Of a DNA stretch of 40,559 nt, positions 18,918 to 25,646 are shown one piece after another; the stretch's first letter is position 1, and each line of letters opens with the position of its first letter. A program made the translations under genes and the position numbers. The notes below the pieces were generated by a model that saw nothing but the letters and a program-made list of their open reading frames with translations, ran no database searches and had not been told where the DNA came from. Source of the DNA: Geobacteraceae bacterium (GTDB lineage: Bacteria > Desulfobacterota > Desulfuromonadia > Geobacterales > Geobacteraceae); contig WSYB01000009.1 in assembly GCA_009773645.1 (NCBI GenBank), forward strand, positions 65,480 through 106,038, written 5' to 3'.

Positions 18918-18975
18918 GGCTAAAGGCTAAGGGCTAAGGGTTTTCCCTTTTGCCGTTTGCCCTTAGCCTATAGCC
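18918..18975. repeat. Inverted repeat with 16-bp arms made of a 7-bp word
   Basis: Left arm 18918-18933 and right arm 18960-18975 are complementary at 15 of 16 positions. The left side reads as tandem GGCTAAA, GGCTAAG, GGCTAAG. It separates the symporter from the next gene and can form a strong hairpin; no T-tract follows, so I do not call it a terminator. Confidence 0.75.
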
Positions 18976-18992
18976 GGTGTTGGAGGATTATC

Positions 18993-20222
18993 ATGGCCAT
19001 TTTTCTTGGGGCGAGGGGGGGGGACATCCTCACCTGGCGCAATGTTTCCGAGCTTGCCAGCAGTCTGAAGGGGCGAATGGCGGAGAGAATGTCGTATCTC
19101 CTTGCGGGCGAAGATATGGAGCTGATGGAGGGGTGGAAGGAACGGCTGGATGAGGAAATCGCCTTTGAGAAGGAGTTCGCAGCCGATTTCGCAAAGGCCC
19201 TCGACGACCTCGAACGCGCCTCTGACGGACTCATGCAACTCCGCGAGCGGCTCAACCGGATGGCGGCAGGCTATTTTGAGCGTCGCAGGTCTGTGGTGGC
19301 ACTTCATGCCCTTTGTACAGCCTTCCAGGACCGCCTGATCTGCCGCGTCCTCCGGACCACGGAGGAGTGGATGGAGCAGAACGGGTTCGGCAATCCTCCG
19401 GCACCGTACTGCTGGTTGGTTTCAGGGAGCCTGGGGCGGCTGGAGGGGAGTCTCTCCGGTAATTTTGACAGCCTTATGGTCTTTGGCGAGACCGAATCGG
19501 GTGGGGCCTCTTATTTCGAGGATTTTTCCCGCAGGGCCGCGGCCGCTCTGGAGAGCCTGGGGATGAAAAGCCGCACCGACATAATCCCGGCGCATCCTTC
19601 CTGGCGGGGAAGCATGGCCGACTGGCGACTACGGTTGAACGAAGGATTAAGCGGCGAGAGGAGGAATGAGGCGATAGCCTGCCTGGTAACTCTTGCCGAT
19701 CTTCGCCATCTTTACGGGGATGAGGGAACGGCCGCAGAGATGACAAACCTTGTGCGGGGCCTGCTGGATTATCATCGTCATGGCGCGCTCCGGGATATTT
19801 CCAAGAGCGCCTCGGAGATGCCGATAGGCCTGGATTTCTTCGGCAGGCTTCGGGTGGATAAATCCGGGAATCACCGGGGCGAGTTCAACCTGGAGCAGTT
19901 TGCCCTGACCCCTCTGATCATGAATATCTGTGTCATGGCCATCAGACACGAAGTAGCCGCAACCGGCACTGTTGACAGGATAAAGGGGGTGCTGGAGAGG
20001 GGCCGTCTCGGTGTCGAATTGGCGGAAAGGCTTCTTATGGCCTACCATGACTTTGCCAGCCTGAAGGTTTTTCAGGAAATCAGAGGGGGAGCCGCGGAGG
20101 CGGAAGGGGTGTTCCTCAACCCGGATGACATGTCGGAAGCAGAGGAGCGCAATTTGAAAAACGGAATGGAGGCGGTAGTTAACCTGCAAAGGATTGTGTA
20201 TCAGACTTTCGCGGAGCAGTGA
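18993..20222 (+). CDS. Degenerate DUF294-type nucleotidyltransferase-like protein
   Basis: A 409-residue protein. The N-terminal 120 residues are helical and charged, with no CBS domain. At 145-160 it has GSLGRLEGSLSGNFDS, which aligns with the active-site signature GSGGRSEQTLCTDQDN of the protein at 15749 but has lost the first aspartate (GNFD in place of TDQD). The C-terminal half keeps DUF294-like stretches (LADLRHLYGD; FFGRLRVDKSGNHRGEFNLEQFALTPL). It therefore looks like a paralogue with weakened or no catalysis, perhaps a regulatory partner. ATG 18993 has GGAGG at ideal spacing. It follows the symporter in the same direction. Confidence 0.75.
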   Translation: MAIFLGARGGDILTWRNVSELASSLKGRMAERMSYLLAGEDMELMEGWKERLDEEIAFEKEFAADFAKALDDLERASDGLMQLRERLNRMAAGYFERRRSVVALHALCTAFQDRLICRVLRTTEEWMEQNGFGNPPAPYCWLVSGSLGRLEGSLSGNFDSLMVFGETESGGASYFEDFSRRAAAALESLGMKSRTDIIPAHPSWRGSMADWRLRLNEGLSGERRNEAIACLVTLADLRHLYGDEGTAAEMTNLVRGLLDYHRHGALRDISKSASEMPIGLDFFGRLRVDKSGNHRGEFNLEQFALTPLIMNICVMAIRHEVAATGTVDRIKGVLERGRLGVELAERLLMAYHDFASLKVFQEIRGGAAEAEGVFLNPDDMSEAEERNLKNGMEAVVNLQRIVYQTFAEQ

Positions 20223-20263
20223 TGAAGAAGGGAGCTTGTAGCCTTGTTATCTGAAGGAATTGT

Positions 20264-21058
20264 ATGCTGATCTCCATTTCTACAGGAACGCTGTTCATAT
20301 TTCCGCTCCGGAAGGCTTTCCAGACCGCCTTCGATGTGGGTTTTGACGGCGTTGAACTGATCATCAATCAGGACTTTCAGGAAGTAAATACACGTAGAGT
20401 CCTGATGGAGATGTCCGAGATACTGCCGATTCTCTCCATCCATGCGCCGTTCATGCCCTTGGACGGCTGGGGAAGTCCGATCGATTCCCTCAAGCGATGC
20501 GTGGAGCTTGCCGCCAACTGCAATATCCCGCTGGTGAATTTTCATCCGCCATCCTGGATGGGGGTGGAACTGAGGTTCTGGCGCTGGATGCACCGGATTA
20601 TAGATTTTCAGAAAGAGATCGGGCAGGGAGAGGTCACACTGACCCTGGAAAACATGCCGTGGGTCGGCCGGTTCAAGATAAATCCCCATATCCTGGCAAG
20701 TACCGACAAGATGATCCACTTTCTCCAGGAACGGAACCTGTACCTCACCTTTGACTGTACCCATATGGGGTCGGGGAAGACCAACTTTATCAACGATTTT
20801 TATCTGTTTTACAACACCGGGCGGATTAAGAACATCCATTTCTCCGACTACGGCCATGGCCGCGAACATCTTCTTCCCGGTCACGGCATCCTGCCGCTCA
20901 CCCGTTTTTTGAATCACCTGCGTACTACCGATTACAGCCAGAACCTGACGTTGGAGCTCTCACCCCATGAGTTTCCCAACGATATAGAGATCATCGCCAG
21001 AAGTCTGAAGGAAATCCTCGAGTACCTGCGGCGGGAGACGAAAAAACTTACCCCTTGA
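20264..21058 (+). CDS. TIM-barrel sugar isomerase/endonuclease IV-like protein
   Basis: A 264-residue protein of the xylose isomerase-like TIM barrel superfamily, which includes sugar epimerases and endonuclease IV. Likely metal ligands appear in order: HAPF, NFHPP, the glutamate of TLENMP, FDCTHMG, the HFSDYG...HLLPGHG pair, and the final glutamate in LELSP. This argues for a real metal enzyme. The substrate cannot be read from the sequence. GAAGGA precedes the ATG. Its end overlaps the convergent UspA gene by 11 bp. Confidence 0.75.
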   Translation: MLISISTGTLFIFPLRKAFQTAFDVGFDGVELIINQDFQEVNTRRVLMEMSEILPILSIHAPFMPLDGWGSPIDSLKRCVELAANCNIPLVNFHPPSWMGVELRFWRWMHRIIDFQKEIGQGEVTLTLENMPWVGRFKINPHILASTDKMIHFLQERNLYLTFDCTHMGSGKTNFINDFYLFYNTGRIKNIHFSDYGHGREHLLPGHGILPLTRFLNHLRTTDYSQNLTLELSPHEFPNDIEIIARSLKEILEYLRRETKKLTP

Positions 21059-21503
21059 CGATGTAGACCGAACATTTGGCCTGTTTCGCCACCTTCTGAG
21101 AAACACTCCCCAGCAGCTTCCTTTTTATGAAACCTTTGCCCGAACTCCCAATGACGATGACATCGATATTTTCTTTATCCGCAAAACTGATGAGCTCCTC
21201 AGCCGGGTCTCCGTAGACGATCTTTATTTCCAGCGGTATGTCGGCTTCCCTGGCGTCTTTTTCGATGACATAGAAGATGCGTTTGCGGAGTTCTTCCCAC
21301 TCTTCCGACTCTGTTATGGGTGGGGCGGGAACAAAATCGGTGAACGTGTTCCTGGGCGCATTGGGGAGGACCAGCATCGCGTAAATCCTGCTTTTGAATT
21401 GACTGGGGTTGCCCGCCGCCATGCGGACGGCTTCTTCCGCAGCCTTGTCGGACAGGGGGGAACCGTCAATCGCAACCAGGATTTGTTTGCGTAGATTCAG
21501 CAT
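21048..21503 (-). CDS. Universal stress protein, UspA family
   Basis: A 151-residue UspA-fold protein. It opens with ILVAIDGS and ends with the nucleotide-binding pattern G-2x-G-9x-G-S (GSSGKGFIKRKLLGS), so it belongs to the ATP-binding class of Usp proteins. ATG at 21503 is chosen because AAAGGGA lies upstream. It diverges from iclR with 291 bp between them and converges on the TIM-barrel gene. The family is induced by starvation and stress; the role here is not shown. Confidence 0.92.
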   Translation of the reverse strand: MLNLRKQILVAIDGSPLSDKAAEEAVRMAAGNPSQFKSRIYAMLVLPNAPRNTFTDFVPAPPITESEEWEELRKRIFYVIEKDAREADIPLEIKIVYGDPAEELISFADKENIDVIVIGSSGKGFIKRKLLGSVSQKVAKQAKCSVYIVKG

Positions 21504-21730
21504 AATGAATCCCTTTCGTTTTCTTTCTTGACTATTATAAAACATTATTCTATAGTTTAAAACATATATCTTTTCAACTTATTGAAGTTCGATCCGGGTG
21601 GGGCGTCTTGAAATTAATTTTCAGCTAACCCATCCGTCGCGGCATAATAAAACAAAAATTATGACGTTTGCCATGCAAGTTCGGGAAAAGTTTACGCGGA
21701 GTTAAATTATTACGCAATAGACAAAATTCC

Positions 21731-21759
21731 TTGACATATTTTTCTAAAAGACTTATCAA
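21731..21759 (+). promoter_or_regulatory. Sigma-70-type promoter of iclR
   Basis: A perfect -35 TTGACA (21731-21736), a 17-bp spacer and -10 TATCAA (21754-21759) lie 35 bp before the iclR ATG, which has AGGTG at 21784. A near-palindrome around TTGAAATTAATTTTCAG (21609-21625) farther upstream might be an operator, but this is weak. Confidence 0.7.
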
Positions 21760-21794
21760 AATCGATTGGAATCTAATTAATACAGGTGTAAACC

Positions 21795-22577
21795 ATGGCA
21801 AAAAAAGAAAAGTCAGAGTATATAATTCAGGCCGTTGACCACGCCCTCGACCTTCTGGAGCAGTTCCATGACGATGTTGACGAGCTCGGCGTAACCGAAC
21901 TCTCCAAACGTCTGAAGCTTCACAAGAACAACGTGTTCAGGCTGCTGGCAACCCTTGAATCGCGGGCGTATATCGAACAAAATAGAGTCACGGAAAATTA
22001 CCGGCTGGGTCTCAAGACCCTGGAACTGGGACAGACCTTTATCAGGCAGATGGGCCTGCTTCGCCAGTCAAGACCGGTGCTGGAGTCGCTGGTCAGGGAG
22101 TGTAACGAAACCACCTATGTGGCCATTCTGAAAGAGTTCCATATCGTTTACCTGGACGTGGTTGAGACCGACCTGACCGTGCGCGTCGTTCCCCGTGTCG
22201 GTGCGAGGCTTCCCGCCTATTGCACTGCGGCCGGCAAGGTGCAGCTGGCCTACATGACCGATGAGGAACTGGAACACTATCTCCCGTCCAAGGAGTTGAA
22301 ACGTTACACCCCCAACACGGTCACCGACAAGGAAGAGTTGAAGAGGCATCTGAAGGTGATTGCCGAACAGGGGTATGCTCTCGACAATGAAGAACTGGAT
22401 ATCGGGGTCAAATGCGTTGGCGCGCCCATCCGCGACTATACAAGACGGATCGTCGGTGCGGTAAGCATATCCGGACCTTCCATGCGGTTTCCCGACGAGC
22501 GGATGGACAATGAGCTTATTCCGATGGTAAAGAGGGCGGCGGAGGAGATATCCACCAAGCTCGGCTACCATAAGTAG
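21795..22577 (+). CDS. IclR-family transcriptional regulator
   Basis: A 260-residue regulator with an N-terminal winged helix-turn-helix (about residues 12-70; LGVTELSKRLKLHKNNVFRLL around the recognition helix) and a C-terminal IclR effector domain (YLDVVE, PAYCTAAGK, VGAPI). Effectors in this family are often small carboxylates. An IclR regulator close to sfrAB in G. sulfurreducens (GSU0514, as I recall) has been linked to succinyl-CoA synthetase control during adaptation to lactate; this gene may be its counterpart, on gene order only. Own promoter present at 21731. The downstream hairpin mainly suits the opposite strand. Confidence 0.92.
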   Translation: MAKKEKSEYIIQAVDHALDLLEQFHDDVDELGVTELSKRLKLHKNNVFRLLATLESRAYIEQNRVTENYRLGLKTLELGQTFIRQMGLLRQSRPVLESLVRECNETTYVAILKEFHIVYLDVVETDLTVRVVPRVGARLPAYCTAAGKVQLAYMTDEELEHYLPSKELKRYTPNTVTDKEELKRHLKVIAEQGYALDNEELDIGVKCVGAPIRDYTRRIVGAVSISGPSMRFPDERMDNELIPMVKRAAEEISTKLGYHK

Positions 22578-22580
22578 AAA

Positions 22581-22601
22581 CCGGGAACCGGGAACCGGGA
22601 A
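22581..22601. repeat. 7-bp tandem repeat CCGGGAA x3
   Basis: Three perfect CCGGGAA units begin 4 bp after the iclR stop. One of several 7-bp-period arrays in the window. Confidence 0.9.
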
Positions 22602-22605
22602 CGGT

Positions 22606-22640
22606 AAAAACTGACAAAGCTCCGGATGGCGGAGCTTTGT
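22606..22640 (-). terminator. Rho-independent terminator of the coaE transcript
   Basis: A perfect 11-bp stem, ACAAAGCTCCG with CGGAGCTTTGT, has a 5-base loop (22614-22640). On the minus strand it is followed by CAG and five T residues (22610-22606). It lies 72 bp beyond the coaE stop. On the plus strand there is no T-tract, so it probably serves coaE, though it may also fold in the iclR message. Confidence 0.8.
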
Positions 22641-22678
22641 GGTGGAGGTATTTGGGGTTGAGGAGCTTTTAAGGTTGT

Positions 22679-22713
22679 CCCGATCCCCGATCCCCGATCC
22701 CTGTTCCCCGTTC
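22679..22713. repeat. 7-bp tandem repeat CCCGATC x3 plus two variants
   Basis: Three CCCGATC units are followed in register by CCTGTTC and CCCGTTC. The array ends at the coaE stop codon. Confidence 0.85.
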
Positions 22714-23389
22714 ACGATGTTTCCGCTTCCCGCTTCCCGCTTCCCGCTTCCCGCTTCCCGCTTCCCGCTTCCCGCTTCCCGCTTCCCGCTTCCCGCTTCC
22801 CGATTTCCCTCTCCCACACTTCCTGCACCTGTTTCTCCGTATCCGCTTCCGTTTTCCGGTTATCGATGACCACTCTGCCTTGTTTTCTCTTTTCATCCAT
22901 CGGCATCTGCGCGGCGATTTTCCGCAACGCCTCTTCACGACTGATCCCGTCGCGCAGCATAAGCCTTTCCACCTGGGTTTCCCTGTCCACGTAGACCACC
23001 CATACCTCATCCACGCGCGACGTGATACCCGCTTCGATCAGCAGGGGGGCCATGTAGAAAACCACGGCGGCTCCGCCACACCTGAGCTCGGCCAGTTTTT
23101 CGGAAGCTCTTTGGCCGATGGCGGGGTGGGTGATCTTCTCCAACCGCCGTCGGGCTTCGGGGTCGGCGAAGACGATCCTTCCCAGGGCTCCCCGGTTGAT
23201 GGTCCGGTCCGGGTTCAGTATGCCTTCGCCAAACTCGGCAACAACGGCGCTGTAGGCCGGCTCTCCGGGCGCAACCACTTCCCTGGCGATCAGGTCGGCG
23301 TCGATCACCACCGCACCTCGTCGTTTCAGCATTCCGGCGACCGTGCTTTTCCCCGACGCAATCCCGCCGGTCAAACCGATAATACGCAC
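22712..23389 (-). CDS. coaE: Dephospho-CoA kinase with a repeat-encoded C-terminal tail
   Basis: A 225-residue enzyme that phosphorylates dephospho-CoA in the last step of CoA synthesis. It has P-loop GLTGGIASGKST at the N-terminus, the DADLIAREV stretch, and lid-region features (LMLRDGISREEALRKIAAQMP). The GTG at 23389 is chosen because GGAGG sits 7 bp upstream and the P-loop follows at once; a longer reading to 23509 has no family character. Normal CoaE ends near residue 197 here. The remaining residues are three KREAGSG heptapeptides and KREAETS, encoded by an eleven-copy 7-bp repeat. Slippage would change the frame and length of this tail, probably without harming the kinase domain. Confidence 0.93.
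   Translation of the reverse strand: MRIIGLTGGIASGKSTVAGMLKRRGAVVIDADLIAREVVAPGEPAYSAVVAEFGEGILNPDRTINRGALGRIVFADPEARRRLEKITHPAIGQRASEKLAELRCGGAAVVFYMAPLLIEAGITSRVDEVWVVYVDRETQVERLMLRDGISREEALRKIAAQMPMDEKRKQGRVVIDNRKTEADTEKQVQEVWEREIGKREAGSGKREAGSGKREAGSGKREAETS
22725..22801. repeat. 7-bp tandem repeat GCTTCCC x11 inside coaE
   Basis: Eleven perfect GCTTCCC units (77 bp) lie inside the 3' end of coaE. Since 7 is not a multiple of 3, three units encode one seven-residue period. The perfect copies point to recent expansion. Confidence 0.97.
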
Positions 23390-23566
23390 AGTAATACCTC
23401 CCCGGGACAACATTCCATAAACGCAACGTTCTGTCAACAGTGCGACGTCAATTTTCGGGATGAATTTGCCGGTCCGGCGATACGGTCTGTGGGATGGGCA
23501 TGGCCTCATTGACAGGTCAGCGGATGTTGTGCTAAAGGAGGCTCTCGTAAAAGTCAGGTAAAGGCG

Positions 23567-24994
23567 TTAATAGACAATAGCGCCTTCTTCCAATCTGAAG
23601 GTGACGTTTTCCAGGTCATCGTCAACAAGCAGGGTCTTGTCGCCGATGGCGATTTGGACGCCGTAATAAATATTTTTTTCGACCTTGATCCTGGCGGTAT
23701 CGACATTTTCCAGCTTCTTTTGCAGCCTCTTTTTCTGCCCCGTCAACTCCGTGACTTCGGTTTGCAGCCAGTTGGATGACCGCTCTTTCTGTTTTATTGT
23801 CTCGGGAGCAAATCTCGTGGGGTTTTCCTGGATATAGGCAAGCGTCTTACCGACCTCTTCCAGTTCTTTCTGCTTCTCATCCAGTTGTTTCTTGACCAAA
23901 GCGAGTTTTTCCTGGGCGTAAGGATCAACCCCCACCTCAATCCTGGTTGGCACACTGGCATGGGAGCCGATGACGATGGCATGGACCAGGTTGGTTGCCC
24001 GGCATAATCCGCCAATGATGTGCCCCTTGCGCATACCCTCTTCGCCGACCACTACCCGCCCGCCGGCGGTAAGCTCGCTTTGCATGGCCAGTTCCTTGAC
24101 GGCGATATCGGCTCCCGCAATCACGAGGGCTTTTTCCATGAAGAGCGCAGTTACAGACCCCTTGGCCTGGACATGGGCAATTGCAGGATTCAGATCGCCA
24201 TTGCCGTTTCTGACCTGGCTATGGCCGATGATTCCTCCCTTGACTTCCACATCGCCGCCCGCCTCCAGCTTTGCGGCCTCCACCGTGCCGCCGATGCTGA
24301 TATCCCCGGCTGCCGTTACCTCCATTCCCGCGTTTACATCGCCGGAAATGATGATGCTCCCCTCGAAATGAAGATTGCCGGTTGATAAATCCACATTCTG
24401 CAACTTGATGGTCGGTTCCACGACAACGCCGAAACTCACCAGGACGGGCTGCCCTGCAATCGCCGCAACCAGCAGATCGCTGTCGTCGGGAGAAATGGCT
24501 GATCCGCTCAACTCAGGGGCAAACTGCATATCATTGCCGGGGGTGGCGGGGACGGTACCCCCCAGAATATTTTCACCGGGCTCACCCGCCGTGGGAGGGA
24601 TCCGCCGCATCAGCGGGTCGCCAGGTCTGACGCTGATGATATCGCCGAGGTCGCGGAAATTTACGATGTCACTTTCATCTTCCATCTGGGGGCGCCGTTC
24701 TTTCATTTCCGGAATAAGGCTCACGAGCTGAGCATTTTCTCCCGGCACAGGTTTGCGCCCGCTGGCTATCAGCTTGTTATCGGCCCGTCCCGTGGCTGCC
24801 GCAGCTTCAAGTGATTCTTTCATGATGCCGCGTACGACCTTTTTTTCTTCCAGTGCCCGATAGATCTGTTCGCCGTTGACGGCTTGGCCTCCACCAACCG
24901 GAGGGGTAATCGTCAGATGCGCCTCCATCTGATCGGCGGCAATATTTATCGCGAACGTTCCGTCAATGCGTTTCTCGCTTTCAAGATTGTCCAT
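23567..24994 (-). CDS. fapA: FapA/DUF342-family polymer-forming protein
   Basis: A 475-residue protein of the DUF342/FapA family. An N-terminal domain (about 1-170) leads to a repetitive glycine-rich beta region (about 190-340) with phrases such as GDVNAGMEVTAAGDISIGG, as expected for a right-handed beta-helix. A coiled coil (about 365-430) and a short C-terminal domain follow. DUF342 proteins are associated with flagellar assembly and with cytoskeletal polymers, but the role of this gene outside a flagellar cluster is unclear. GAGGAAGGA precedes the ATG. It lies upstream of coaE on the same strand with a 177-bp gap. Confidence 0.82.
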   Translation of the reverse strand: MDNLESEKRIDGTFAINIAADQMEAHLTITPPVGGGQAVNGEQIYRALEEKKVVRGIMKESLEAAAATGRADNKLIASGRKPVPGENAQLVSLIPEMKERRPQMEDESDIVNFRDLGDIISVRPGDPLMRRIPPTAGEPGENILGGTVPATPGNDMQFAPELSGSAISPDDSDLLVAAIAGQPVLVSFGVVVEPTIKLQNVDLSTGNLHFEGSIIISGDVNAGMEVTAAGDISIGGTVEAAKLEAGGDVEVKGGIIGHSQVRNGNGDLNPAIAHVQAKGSVTALFMEKALVIAGADIAVKELAMQSELTAGGRVVVGEEGMRKGHIIGGLCRATNLVHAIVIGSHASVPTRIEVGVDPYAQEKLALVKKQLDEKQKELEEVGKTLAYIQENPTRFAPETIKQKERSSNWLQTEVTELTGQKKRLQKKLENVDTARIKVEKNIYYGVQIAIGDKTLLVDDDLENVTFRLEEGAIVY

Positions 24995-25125
24995 AGTGAT
25001 CCTTCCTCTGGGGTGGCTTGCGCAACAGCGTCCTTATCCAAGGGGTCGAAGATGCCGAAATGGATTACTTTCTTTATCGGAAGATGCAGAAGAAGACTTT
25101 AATATCAGTGCACGGTTGTCGGATG

Positions 25126-25158
25126 AAAAATAAAAGGGAACGGCCGGATGACCGTCCC
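25126..25158 (-). terminator. Rho-independent terminator after the aminopeptidase relic
   Basis: On the minus strand GGGACGG and CCGTTCCC pair with one bulge and are followed by TTTTATTTTT. It comes directly after the decayed aminopeptidase gene, showing that the relic kept its original 3' signal. Confidence 0.65.
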
Positions 25159-25165
25159 GGTCGGC

Positions 25166-25340
25166 TCAGATGGAGAGCTTTCCTTTGTACAGGGGAGTCT
25201 TATGCGTGCCGGTCGGCATCGGAGACGGAAGGGATTTCGTCCGGCCGGACGGTATCGCTGAATACCACGACCCGCTCTCCCGCTTTTATTCCCATGTTCA
25301 CTTCAAAGAGCGAGGCAAAGGCTTTATCGAGAGTCGACAT
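25166..25340 (-). pseudogene. Relic of an M29-type aminopeptidase: start and end joined by an internal deletion
   Basis: From ATG 25340, behind GGAAAGGA, the frame encodes 46 residues to TAA at 25200. It begins MSTLDKAFASLFEVNMG and continues IKAGERVVVFSDTVRPDE, which resembles the N-terminus of M29 (aminopeptidase T-like) enzymes. In the next frame the DNA then reads KTPLYKGKLSI and stops at 25166, which looks like the C-terminus of the same kind of protein. A terminator follows. The simplest reading is an out-of-frame deletion of the central ~350 codons. Family assignment is from memory of the motif. Confidence 0.55.
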
Positions 25341-25646
25341 ATGGGTTCCTTTCCTTTTGCGCGCAACGTACTGCGTTCAACGTGCTGCGCAAATCCGGAC
25401 TGTTTTACGTTTCCGCCGCATGCAGTACCTGAAAGAGAGAGCAACAAAAACATTTATAGCAGAGCCGCGGGCCAGTGGCAATCTTAAATAAATTCCAATT
25501 ATTAATTTTTTCACTTGATTTATAAAGGAATGATGTGGTAAGTACTTGCATACTGTATACAATTGCATTGGAATGATTTAACCAATAATTGCAGTCGCTT
25601 AATTGCGTTATACGGGACAATATAAAGGTTGAACGCGGAGGCTTAA
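25341..25646. promoter_or_regulatory. AT-rich regulatory region before sfrB
   Basis: No coding sequence is seen in this 306-bp gap. It holds three AATTGC words (25561, 25587, 25601) and an imperfect inverted pair, CAATTGCATTGG with CCAATAATTGC. Such a cluster suggests an operator, possibly for the nearby IclR regulator, but no promoter with good -35 and -10 elements is obvious. Confidence 0.4.

Noticed and set aside
22725-22801. A CRISPR array
   Set aside because: Units are 7 bp in direct contact with no spacers; it is a microsatellite inside coaE.
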